From Sphingomonas sp. (GTDB lineage: Bacteria; Pseudomonadota; Alphaproteobacteria; Sphingomonadales; Sphingomonadaceae): a stretch of DNA of 64,000 nucleotides. Made by a program: the position numbers and the translations under genes. The notes below the pieces were generated by a model. It was not told the origin of the DNA. It saw nothing but the letters and a program-made list of their open reading frames with translations, and did not search any database. Shown here piece by piece: positions 57,225 through 64,000 of the stretch; position 1 is the first letter of the stretch; the number at the start of each line of letters is the position of its first letter. The stretch spans positions 744,001-808,000 of the forward strand of contig NZ_JAFKMA010000001.1 of assembly GCF_017304635.1 (NCBI RefSeq). The letters are read 5' to 3'.

Positions 57225-58591
57225 GCCTCGACATCCTCGTCGTCGACGACGAGCAGGACATCCGCGAACTCGTCGCCGGCGTGTTGCAGGACGAAGGCTA
57301 TGAGACGCGTGCGGCGGGCGACAGCGACGCCGCGCTCGACGCGATCGCGACGCGGCGGCCAAGCCTGGTGCTGCTCGATGTCTGGCTGCAAGGGTCGCGA
57401 TTGGACGGCCTCGACCTGCTCGACGAGATCAAGCGGCGCGATCCGTCGATCCCGGTGCTAGTGATCTCGGGTCACGGCAATATCGACACTGCGGTCGCAG
57501 CGATTCGACGCGGCGCGGTCGATTTCATCGAGAAGCCGTTCAACGCCGACCGCCTGCTGCTGATGGTCGCCCGCGCGACCGAGACCGAGCGGTTGCGACA
57601 GGAGGTAGCGACGCTGCGCGCGGCGACCGGCCGCGACACCGACCTGACCGGGAGTTCGGCCGCGATCAACACTGTCCGCGCGACGCTGAAGCGCGTGGCG
57701 GGGACCGGCAGCCGCGTGATGATCGTCGGATCGGCGGGCGTCGGCAAGGAAGTCGCCGCGCGTCTGCTGCATAGCTGGTCGACTCGCGCGCAGGGGCCGT
57801 TCATCGTCGTTAGCGCCGCGCGGATGACGCCGGAACGCGTCGAAGAGGAGTTGTTCGGAATCGAGGAAGCGGGCGACCTCGTCCGTCCCGGCCTGCTCGA
57901 ACAGGCGCATGGCGGGACGCTGTTCCTCGACGAGATCGCCGACATGCCGATTGCGACGCAGGGCCGTATCCTACGCGTCCTGACCGACCAGAGCTTCACT
58001 CGCGTCGGCGGCCAGCGCACGGTCAAGGTCGATGTCCGCGTCGTCTCGGCGACCGCGCGCGACCTGATGGCGGAGATCGCGGAGGGGCGGTTCCGCGAGG
58101 ACCTCTATTACCGCCTCAACGTCGTGCCGGTGCTGATCCCGCCGCTGACCGACCGGCGTGAGGACATTCCGGCGCTGGTCGAGCATTTCGTCGCGCACTA
58201 CGCCAACGAACGCCGCGTACCGACCCCCGAAGTCGCCGACGACGCACTGGTCGCGCTGCAAAGCTACGAATGGCCGGGGAACGTCCGCCAGCTGCGCAAC
58301 GTCGTCGAACGCACCATCATCCTCGCGCCCGGCGATCGCATCGGCCGGATCGACGTCGACCTGCTGCCGTCCGAAGTGTTGGGCGGGGCGGGCGAGGGGG
58401 CGGGAGCCTCGGCGATGATGGGGGCGCCGTTGCGAGAGGCGCGCGAGACGTTCGAGCGCGAATATCTTCGCGTCCAGATCCGCCGCTTCTCGGGCAATAT
58501 CTCGCGAACCGCGACCTTCATCGGGATGGAACGCTCGGCGCTGCATCGCAAACTCAAGCTGCTCGGCATCACCGATACGCGCGACGAGTGA
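57221..58591 (+). CDS. ntrX: Response regulator NtrX
   Basis: This 456-residue regulator has the receiver phospho-site Asp53 (LVLLDVWLQGSRLDG), an AAA+ domain with a Walker A variant GSAGVGKE, Walker B GTLFLDEIADMP, and C-terminal Fis-type helix-turn-helix SGNISRTATFIGMERSALHRKL. The loop that carries GAFTGA in NtrC reads FGIEEAGDLVRPG here, so the sigma-54 contact is missing. NtrX probably acts on ordinary sigma-70-type promoters. It overlaps the ntrY stop by four bases. Confidence 0.94.
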   Translation: MSLDILVVDDEQDIRELVAGVLQDEGYETRAAGDSDAALDAIATRRPSLVLLDVWLQGSRLDGLDLLDEIKRRDPSIPVLVISGHGNIDTAVAAIRRGAVDFIEKPFNADRLLLMVARATETERLRQEVATLRAATGRDTDLTGSSAAINTVRATLKRVAGTGSRVMIVGSAGVGKEVAARLLHSWSTRAQGPFIVVSAARMTPERVEEELFGIEEAGDLVRPGLLEQAHGGTLFLDEIADMPIATQGRILRVLTDQSFTRVGGQRTVKVDVRVVSATARDLMAEIAEGRFREDLYYRLNVVPVLIPPLTDRREDIPALVEHFVAHYANERRVPTPEVADDALVALQSYEWPGNVRQLRNVVERTIILAPGDRIGRIDVDLLPSEVLGGAGEGAGASAMMGAPLREARETFEREYLRVQIRRFSGNISRTATFIGMERSALHRKLKLLGITDTRDE

Positions 58592-58717
58592 TTCGCGCCG
58601 CTGGACGTAACGGTACCGACATCATACATTGCCACGGCACGTACCAAGTGGGTGCGCGTTCGGACGCCGGGAACCGGCGCCGTGCGGGGCACGTCCCGCC
58701 AAGAGCAAGGACCGATA

Positions 58718-59209
58718 ATGGCCGAAAAGCAGACTTCCCTCCAAGACCTCTTCCTCAACGCGCTGCGCAAGTCGAAAACTCCTGTCACGATGTTCCTCGT
58801 GAAGGGCGTCAAGTTGCAGGGCATCGTCACGTGGTTCGACAATTTCAGCGTGCTGCTGCGCCGCGACGGGCAGAGCCAGCTGATCTACAAGCACGCCATC
58901 TCGACCATCATGCCGTCGAACCCGATCGATATCGACGCGATCGTCGATGCGGTGGGCGAAGCGCAGAAGAAGACGCCGCTGTTGCAGGAGATTTTCCTCA
59001 ACGCGGTGCGCAAGTCGGACGACAGCGTGACCATGTTCCTGGTCAACGGCGTCATGTTGCAGGGGCATATCGCCTCGTTCGACCTGTTCTGCATGCTGCT
59101 CGAGCGCGAGGGCATGGCGCAACTGGTTTACAAGCATGCGGTGTCGACCATCCAGCCCGCGCGTCCGCTGAATCTGGCTGAAGACTCAAGCGATTCAGAC
59201 GATCATTGA
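58718..59209 (+). CDS. hfq: RNA chaperone Hfq with two tandem Sm domains
   Basis: This 163-residue protein is about twice the usual Hfq core. Domain 1 (about 5-68) reads [14 protein letters not shown], then [13 protein letters not shown] and [15 protein letters not shown]. Domain 2 (about 87-151) reads [15 protein letters not shown], then [13 protein letters not shown] and [16 protein letters not shown] 15-residue linker joins them and the tail is acidic (EDSSDSDDH). Both keep the YKH proximal-site motif. Domain 2 lacks the distal-face Lys (Met113) and has Asp-Asp where the rim is basic. AAGG lies eight bases before the ATG at 58718. A ring would need three chains rather than six. Confidence 0.93.
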   Translation: MAEKQTSLQDLFLNALRKSKTPVTMFLVKGVKLQGIVTWFDNFSVLLRRDGQSQLIYKHAISTIMPSNPIDIDAIVDAVGEAQKKTPLLQEIFLNAVRKSDDSVTMFLVNGVMLQGHIASFDLFCMLLEREGMAQLVYKHAVSTIQPARPLNLAEDSSDSDDH

Positions 59210-60495
59210 CCACCGGATTTGAACGCGATCGCGACGATTTCGCGCGGGGCGCCCGCGCGATCGTCGTCCTGCCCGACCAGGGCAATGCTCGCCGCGACGC
59301 CGATGCGCGACTGGAGGAGACCGCCGGTCTCGCCGCCGCGATCGGCGTCACGGTAGCAGAAAAGCTCGCCTTTCGCGTCCGCGCACCCAAGCCGGCGACG
59401 TTGATCGGCTCGGGCCAGGTCGAGCAACTCGCCGCGCAGGTGCGGATGGAGGAGGCGGGGCTGGTCGTGTTCGACGCCAGTCTGACGCCGGTGCAGCAGC
59501 GCAACCTCGAAACCGCGCTCGAAGCAAAGGTGATCGACCGTACCGGGCTGATCCTCGAAATCTTCGGCGAGCGCGCGGCGACCGCGGAAGGGCGGTTGCA
59601 GGTCGAATTGGCGCATCTCGATTATCAGGCCGGGCGGCTGGTGCGCAGTTGGACTCACCTCGAACGCCAGCGTGGTGGCTTCGGCTTCCTGGGCGGCCCC
59701 GGTGAAACGCAGATCGAGGCCGACCGCCGACTGATCCGCGACCGCATGGCACGGTTGCGCAAGGAACTCGACCAAGTCAGCCGCACGCGTGGCCTGCATC
59801 GCGATCGCCGCCAGCGCGCGCCATGGCCGGTGATCGCGCTGGTCGGCTATACCAACGCCGGAAAGTCGACGCTTTTCAATCGCCTGACCGGATCCGACGT
59901 CATGGCGGAAGACCTGCTGTTCGCGACCCTCGACCCGACGCTCCGCCAGATTTCGCTGCCCGGCATCGACAAGGCGATCCTGTCCGACACGGTCGGCTTC
60001 GTCTCCGAACTGCCGACTCAACTGGTCGCGGCGTTCAAGGCGACGCTGGAGGAAGTGGTGTCGGCCGACCTGCTGATCCACGTCCGTGATATCGCGCATC
60101 CCGACAGCGAAGCGCAGCGCGCCGACGTCGAGGCGGTGCTGGCGGAGATCGGCGTCGCCGAGACGACCCCGCGGTTCGAGGCGTGGAACAAGCTCGACCT
60201 GCTCCACGGCGAAGCGCGCGACGACGCGCTGACCGATGCCGCGCGGCGCGACGACGTCGTCCCCATTTCGGCGATCAGCGGGGAGGGGGTCGAGGACCTC
60301 CGCCGCAAGGTCGCCGCCAAGCTGACCGCCGGCCACCGCCGCTACACGATCACGCTCGATGCATCGGACGGGGCGGGGGCGGCTTGGCTGCACCAGCATG
60401 GCGAGGTGCTGGGACAGGATGTCGAGGGCGACCGCGCGACCTACGACGTCCGCATGGCCGAGCGCGACTGGGATCGATTCCAGCAGCGCGACTGA
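59206..60495 (+). CDS. hflX: Ribosome-associated GTPase HflX
   Basis: This 429-residue GTPase splits or rescues stalled ribosomes. The N-terminal HflX domain includes [18 protein letters not shown] and the linker [20 protein letters not shown]. The G domain has G1 [18 protein letters not shown]3 [12 protein letters not shown], and G4-like WNKLDLL. The TTG start at 59206 overlaps the hfq stop by four bases, matching the usual hfq-hflX coupling and the family N-terminus ([17 protein letters not shown]). Confidence 0.94.
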   Translation: MTTGFERDRDDFARGARAIVVLPDQGNARRDADARLEETAGLAAAIGVTVAEKLAFRVRAPKPATLIGSGQVEQLAAQVRMEEAGLVVFDASLTPVQQRNLETALEAKVIDRTGLILEIFGERAATAEGRLQVELAHLDYQAGRLVRSWTHLERQRGGFGFLGGPGETQIEADRRLIRDRMARLRKELDQVSRTRGLHRDRRQRAPWPVIALVGYTNAGKSTLFNRLTGSDVMAEDLLFATLDPTLRQISLPGIDKAILSDTVGFVSELPTQLVAAFKATLEEVVSADLLIHVRDIAHPDSEAQRADVEAVLAEIGVAETTPRFEAWNKLDLLHGEARDDALTDAARRDDVVPISAISGEGVEDLRRKVAAKLTAGHRRYTITLDASDGAGAAWLHQHGEVLGQDVEGDRATYDVRMAERDWDRFQQRD

Positions 60496-60504
60496 ACAAC
60501 CGCT

Positions 60505-60833
60505 TCAGGCGATGCGAAGGTGCCGTGCCATCTTCGCGCGGAGCAATCGCACCAGGTCCGGGTCCATGAACGCGTAATCGTCTGGTATGTCGAGGCAGAC
60601 GATCCGCCGATCGCCGATCGCATCGCGGAAACGCGCCTGCACCTTGGTGCGATGCGCACGCTCCATCACGTAGATCGCATCCGCCCATTCGACGAGGTCC
60701 GCGGTCAGCGGTGTGTCCGCGTCGCGATTGGTGTCGGCGGACATGACCTCGATACCGGATGATCGGCAAAGACATGCTCGGCGGTCGGGCTGCGCGGCTT
60801 GTTCTGACTGCAAACGAAGAGAAGGCGTCTCAC
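60505..60833 (-). pseudogene. Frameshifted low-molecular-weight phosphotyrosine phosphatase-like gene
   Basis: Two frames join to one protein. The first, from GTG at 60833, gives LLFVCSQNKPRSPTAEHVF followed by ADHP, with the phosphatase P-loop C-x5-R-S. The second gives GIEVMSADTNRDADTPLT and continues through IYVMERAHRTKVQARF to the stop at 60505. The frame changes near 60755-60758; one added base (CCGG to CCCGG on the plus strand) restores FADHPGIEVMSAD and a 109-residue protein, exactly family-sized. GTG overlaps the mazG stop. Either a real one-base deletion or a sequencing error. Confidence 0.85.
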
Positions 60834-61615
60834 GCGGAAAGGGCGCCGGCTCGTTTCACACGCTGCCACAACGCTTCCTGCTCCTCGAGCGTGCGCGTGG
60901 CGAATGCCGTGTCGGCGGCTTCCATCGCGCGAAAACGGCGCTCGAACTTGTCGTTCGCGCCGCGCAATGCCGTTTCGGGATCGACGCCCAGCTTGCGCGC
61001 CCAATTGACGACGGCGAACAGCAGGTCGCCGATCTCCTCCTCACGCTCGGCATCGGTATGGGCGCCTTCGACTTCAACGACTTCCTCGTCGATCTTCCCA
61101 CGCGGACCATCGGCATCGGGCCAGTCGAACCCGGTCCGTGCGGCGCGCTTCTGCAGCTTTTCCGCGCGCATCAGCGCCGGGAGGCCGACCGCCACACCAG
61201 CGAGCGCACTGACCGGCTGCGGATCGGCCGAGCCCTTTACGGCGCGCTCGTCCGCCTTGATCTGTTCCCACAGATGATGGCCGCCCTCGACCGCGTCGCC
61301 GAAGATGTGCGGGTGGCGACGCTCCATCTTGTCGCTGATCGCGGCGATCACGTCGCCGAGCGCGAACGCGCCGGCTTCCTCGGCCATGCGGCTGTGAAAC
61401 ACGACCTGAAGCAGCAAGTCGCCGAGTTCGTCCTTCAGGTTGTCCATGTCGTCGCGCGCGATCGCGTCGGCGACCTCGTACGCTTCCTCGATCGTGTACG
61501 GCGCGATCGTCGCGAACGTCTGCACCGTGTCCCATTCGCAGCCGCGCTCCGGGTCGCGCAGCCGCGCCATGATCGCAACGAGGCGGCCGATATCGACAGG
61601 GTGGTCCCCGCTCAC
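60830..61615 (-). CDS. mazG: Nucleoside triphosphate pyrophosphohydrolase MazG
   Basis: This 261-residue all-alpha NTP pyrophosphatase cleaves (d)NTPs, including damaged ones, to monophosphates. It has two MazG domains: the first with CEWDTVQTFATIAPYTIEEAYE and DELGDLLLQVVFHSRMAEE, the second with KIDEEVVEVEGA and EEEIGDLLFAVVNWARKL. The GTG start at 61615 has AGGAG seven bases upstream, after an AT-rich promoter-like stretch. It couples to the frameshifted phosphatase gene downstream. Confidence 0.95.
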   Translation of the reverse strand: MSGDHPVDIGRLVAIMARLRDPERGCEWDTVQTFATIAPYTIEEAYEVADAIARDDMDNLKDELGDLLLQVVFHSRMAEEAGAFALGDVIAAISDKMERRHPHIFGDAVEGGHHLWEQIKADERAVKGSADPQPVSALAGVAVGLPALMRAEKLQKRAARTGFDWPDADGPRGKIDEEVVEVEGAHTDAEREEEIGDLLFAVVNWARKLGVDPETALRGANDKFERRFRAMEAADTAFATRTLEEQEALWQRVKRAGALSA

Positions 61616-61630
61616 CGTGCATCTCCTGGA

Positions 61631-61645
61631 ACGATAATATACATT
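61631..61645 (-). promoter_or_regulatory. AT-rich promoter candidate for mazG
   Basis: On the minus strand the bases read ATAATGTATATTATCGT, in the 39-base gap between the retropepsin stop and mazG. It contains TATATT/TATTAT-type -10 candidates about 15 to 25 bases before the GTG start. It stands out against the GC-rich background. No clear -35 is assigned. Confidence 0.3.
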
Positions 61646-61654
61646 ATGTAAAAC

Positions 61655-62257
61655 TCATTGTGGATTAGGAGTGAGGATGAGCGTGCCCCCCTCGACCCGC
61701 CACGATTTGAGCTTGGACAGGAAACTCATACCCAACACGTCGGTATTGCCGAACTCGCTCGCGACCGCGGCCGGCGCATCGCGCGCGGTGATCGATCCGA
61801 TCGTCAGCGTCGCGATCCGTGCCGGTTGCGCCGTGACCATGCCGTTGGCCGTGTCGAGCACCAGGGGCGGCCCGGATGCGTCGACCGCGACTTTCGCCGC
61901 GGCGGCGGTGTCGGTCGACAAACTGGTGTAGCTCGCGCCGCTGTCGACCATCAGCGATCGCTCGACGCCGTTGATGCCGGCGCGGACGTAGAAATGCCCG
62001 TCCTCCGCGATCGGGACGCGGACTTCGCCGCCGACGACCGACTGGTCGCGACCGAAGAACAATTCGTGCGCGCCCGACACCAGCCAGTCGTTGCGGTTGA
62101 CCAGCGCGATCACGCCGAGTCCGATCGCGAAGATCCCGATCCAGGCCGCCGCCATCACGCCGATCCGCCCGATCGGCAATCGTCGCGCGAGCAACGCCGA
62201 CAGCGGCAGGACCAGCAGCATGACGTAGAAGATCGCGTTCTCGGTCTGATCGTTCAT
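61655..62257 (-). CDS. Membrane-anchored retropepsin-like aspartic protease (TIGR02281-type)
   Basis: This 200-residue protein has two N-terminal transmembrane helices (about 7-25 and 34-52), then a periplasmic single-lobed aspartic protease domain. The catalytic aspartate is Asp105 in SLMVDSGASYTSLS, and the C-terminal ADVLGM-type strand reads TDVLGMSFLSKL. It would act as a dimer, as retropepsins do. Substrates of this clan AA family in alphaproteobacteria are unknown. It overlaps the metallohydrolase gene by four bases. Confidence 0.88.
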   Translation of the reverse strand: MNDQTENAIFYVMLLVLPLSALLARRLPIGRIGVMAAAWIGIFAIGLGVIALVNRNDWLVSGAHELFFGRDQSVVGGEVRVPIAEDGHFYVRAGINGVERSLMVDSGASYTSLSTDTAAAAKVAVDASGPPLVLDTANGMVTAQPARIATLTIGSITARDAPAAVASEFGNTDVLGMSFLSKLKSWRVEGGTLILTPNPQ

Positions 62258-63024
62258 CGGCCGACCTCGATTTCCAGTCCGTCATGCCCCGGCACGACGC
62301 CGGGCGGCAGCTCGGCGAGCAGCGTCGCATAGTCCATCGACTGGTCGAGATGCGTCAACACCGTCTGTCGGGGCGCGAGTTCGGCAATCCACGGCAAGGC
62401 CTGGGCGAGGTGCGGATGGCTGGGATGCGGTGCGCGGCGCAGGACGTCGACGATCCACACGTCGAGACCTTGATAAAGTGCATGCATGTCGGCTGTTAAA
62501 TCATGGAAATCCGTCGCATATCCGATCACGCCGCCATCGGCCATGAACCGCAGCCCGGCCGAGGTGATGTTCGCATGCGGCTGATCGACCACCGTCAGCG
62601 CGATATCGCCGATCGTCAGCCGGTCCGGCAGCAAATCGAGCGTCGCGGTCGGCGGATAGCCATCCTTGCCTTCGAACACGTAGGCGAAGCGATCGCGCAA
62701 CACCGCCGCCGTCTCCGCGCGCGCGAACCCACGGACGGGCGCTCGCATCGCGTGATAGATTTGCCGCAAGTCGTCGATGCCATGCGTGTGGTCGGCATGG
62801 TCGTGCGTCCAGATCACCGCGTCGACCTGATCGATTTCCGCGGCCAGCAATTGCTCGCGCATGTCCGGCCCGGTGTCGACCAGGATACGCGTCGTCGCGG
62901 TCTCGACCAGGATCGACGCGCGCGTTCGGCGATTGCGGGAATCCGCAGGGTCGCAGGCGCCCCAATCGTTACCGATCCGCGGCACGCCGGAGGATGTCCC
63001 GCAGCCGAGAATGCGGACCTTCAC
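62254..63024 (-). CDS. Metallo-beta-lactamase-fold hydrolase (PhnP-like)
   Basis: This 256-residue MBL-fold phosphodiesterase-like enzyme opens RILGCGTSSGVPRIG. The metal site is HDHADH (His74 to His79 region: WTHDHADHTHGID), with later ligands in GYATDFHDL and VLTHLDQSM. The N-terminus resembles PhnP and related cyclic-phosphate phosphodiesterases; in this metG-tatD context its substrate is unknown. It overlaps tatD by four bases. Confidence 0.9.
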   Translation of the reverse strand: MKVRILGCGTSSGVPRIGNDWGACDPADSRNRRTRASILVETATTRILVDTGPDMREQLLAAEIDQVDAVIWTHDHADHTHGIDDLRQIYHAMRAPVRGFARAETAAVLRDRFAYVFEGKDGYPPTATLDLLPDRLTIGDIALTVVDQPHANITSAGLRFMADGGVIGYATDFHDLTADMHALYQGLDVWIVDVLRRAPHPSHPHLAQALPWIAELAPRQTVLTHLDQSMDYATLLAELPPGVVPGHDGLEIEVGR

Positions 63025-63800
63025 GCCAGCGTTTTCGCGAACAATCGGTGGAAATTGGCGCGCGTCGCCTCAGCCAGCGCCTCGGGCTCCTCCCCCCGAA
63101 GCGCGGCCAGAAAACGACACGTGTCGGCCACGAAGGCGGGCTCCCCCGTCTTCCCCCGGTTGGGCACCGGCGCTAGGAACGGCGCGTCGGTTTCGATCAG
63201 CAAGCGATCGAGCGGCAGGCGCTTGGCGGTCGCTTGCAGATCGGTCGCGTTCTTGAACGTCACGATACCGGAAATGGATATATAAAGTCCTAATTCCAAT
63301 GCCTTGTCGGCAAACTCTCCACTCGCGGTGAAGCAATGGATGACACCCGGATAGGCGCCCTGCTCCATTTCGTCGCGCAGGATCGCGATCGTGTCGTCCT
63401 CGGCGTCGCGGGTGTGGACGACGATCGGCAGCCTGGTCTCGCGGCACGCAGCGATGTGCGCGCGAAAGCTCGCCTGCTGGCGGTCGCGGTCGGAATGGTC
63501 GTAATAATAATCGAGCCCGGACTCGCCGATCCCGACCACGCGCGGATGCGCCGCTCGCGCGATCAGCTTTGCCGTATCGATATGCGGATGCTGGTCCGCC
63601 TCGTGCGGATGGATGCCGACCGTCGCCCAGACATCCGGCTCGCGCTCGGCGACGGCGACGACGTCGTCCCATTCGCGTTCGCGGGTCGAGATGTTGAGCA
63701 TCGCGACCACCCCGCGCTCCCGCGCACGGGCGAGCACGGTATCCTGCTGCTCGGCCAACCCTTTGTAATTCATATGACAATGGCTGTCGGCAAGCTTCAC
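63021..63800 (-). CDS. tatD: TatD-family metal-dependent deoxyribonuclease
   Basis: This 259-residue TIM-barrel hydrolase has the metal motif ADSHCHMNY (His7, His9), with GIGESGLDYYYDHSD, VVHTRDAEDD, IHCFTASGEFA and the C-terminal IETDAPFLAP. TatD/YcfH proteins are 3'-5' DNA exonucleases linked to repair. The GTG start at 63800 overlaps the metG stop by GTGA, the classical metG-tatD order. Confidence 0.94.
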   Translation of the reverse strand: MKLADSHCHMNYKGLAEQQDTVLARARERGVVAMLNISTREREWDDVVAVAEREPDVWATVGIHPHEADQHPHIDTAKLIARAAHPRVVGIGESGLDYYYDHSDRDRQQASFRAHIAACRETRLPIVVHTRDAEDDTIAILRDEMEQGAYPGVIHCFTASGEFADKALELGLYISISGIVTFKNATDLQATAKRLPLDRLLIETDAPFLAPVPNRGKTGEPAFVADTCRFLAALRGEEPEALAEATRANFHRLFAKTLA

Positions 63801-64000
63801 ACCGCCATCTCCAGCCGCGGGAACACGCCGCTCGGCACCGGCAGCGCGATGCCGCTTTCGATCGGGCGATCGAGCGCGGCGAAGTCGCGAACGTCCGTCC
63901 CCTGCCCCAACAGGTCGAGCAGCTTGTCGGCACTCTCCGGCATCACCCAGCGGGTCATCAGCGCTAGGCGGCGGATCGCTTCGGCGGTGTAATAGAGGAT
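63797..64000 (-). CDS. metG: Methionyl-tRNA synthetase, C-terminal end (partial)
   Basis: The frame runs from the window edge to TGA at 63797-63799, giving the last 67 residues: ILYYTAEAIRRLALMTRWV, MPESADKLLDLLGQG and, near the end, SGVFPRLEMAV. This matches the end of the anticodon-binding helical domain of the shorter MetRS form, without the C-terminal tRNA-binding extension. Position before tatD supports the call. The rest lies outside the window. Confidence 0.9.
   Translation of the reverse strand: MLYYTAEAIRRLALMTRWVMPESADKLLDLLGQGTDVRDFAALDRPIESGIALPVPSGVFPRLEMAV

Overview
This is high-GC chromosomal DNA from a sphingomonad-type alphaproteobacterium (Sphingomonas or a close relative). 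The reasons are: the order dusB-ntrB-ntrC-ntrY-ntrX-hfq-hflX; hdaA placed beside ppk1 and ppx; two secreted proteins ending in a PEPxxWA-CTERM sorting signal; fused ispDF; a secreted M2 peptidase and a DPP-IV; and dense, short-spaced genes with frequent GTG/TTG starts and ATGA/GTGA overlaps. I saw no tRNA, rRNA, CRISPR array, insertion sequence or prophage. The content is mainly core chromosome with a few accessory insertions.

Layout. 1-6.4 kb: end of a membrane protein gene, a secreted DPP-IV peptidase, a DUF418 membrane protein, asd, and a FitAB/VapBC-like toxin-antitoxin pair with a palindromic operator. 6.4-13.8 kb: a marR-emrA-emrB efflux operon between two GFA-domain genes, an alpha/beta hydrolase, an ACE-like M2 peptidase and a SIMPL-domain protein. 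14-18.5 kb: AMP nucleosidase flanked by two odd Lys/Ala/Pro-rich proteins with a hydrophobic segment, then peroxiredoxin, YqgE and a small lipoprotein. 18.5-26.2 kb: ahcY behind a strong AT-rich palindrome, a three-gene TadE/TadG pilus-type set, an NDUFAF6-like protein, an EF-hand protein, a lipoprotein and trmFO. 26.2-33.5 kb: lysoplasmalogenase-like and DUF488 genes, DUF952, gyrA, a GNAT remnant, and a purM-purN operon with two small downstream genes. 33.5-40.3 kb: DUF2066, hdaA, ppk1, ppx, rnd. 40.5-42.3 kb: two tandem PEPxxWA-CTERM paralogues, each with its own intrinsic terminator. 42.4-51.3 kb: aspS, ppk2, a flavoprotein, carbonic anhydrase, lipA, a RatA/COQ10-like gene, a pncC-type gene and ispDF. 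51.4-64 kb: dusB, the two Ntr two-component pairs, a double-domain Hfq, hflX, a frameshifted LMW phosphotyrosine-phosphatase-like gene, mazG, a retropepsin, an MBL hydrolase, tatD and the end of metG.

How genes work together. NtrBC and NtrYX form the nitrogen/redox regulatory block, next to the RNA-binding Hfq. ppk1, ppx and ppk2 cover synthesis, hydrolysis and use of polyphosphate. AhcY removes S-adenosylhomocysteine and probably sits under an ArsR-type repressor. MarR probably represses its own EmrAB pump. The most unusual items are the Hfq with two Sm domains in one chain, the one-base frameshift in the phosphatase-like gene, and the AT-hook/H1-like protein with a C-terminal membrane segment. 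Starts were chosen by ribosome-binding-site spacing and family length; all functions are read from sequence by eye, without database searches.
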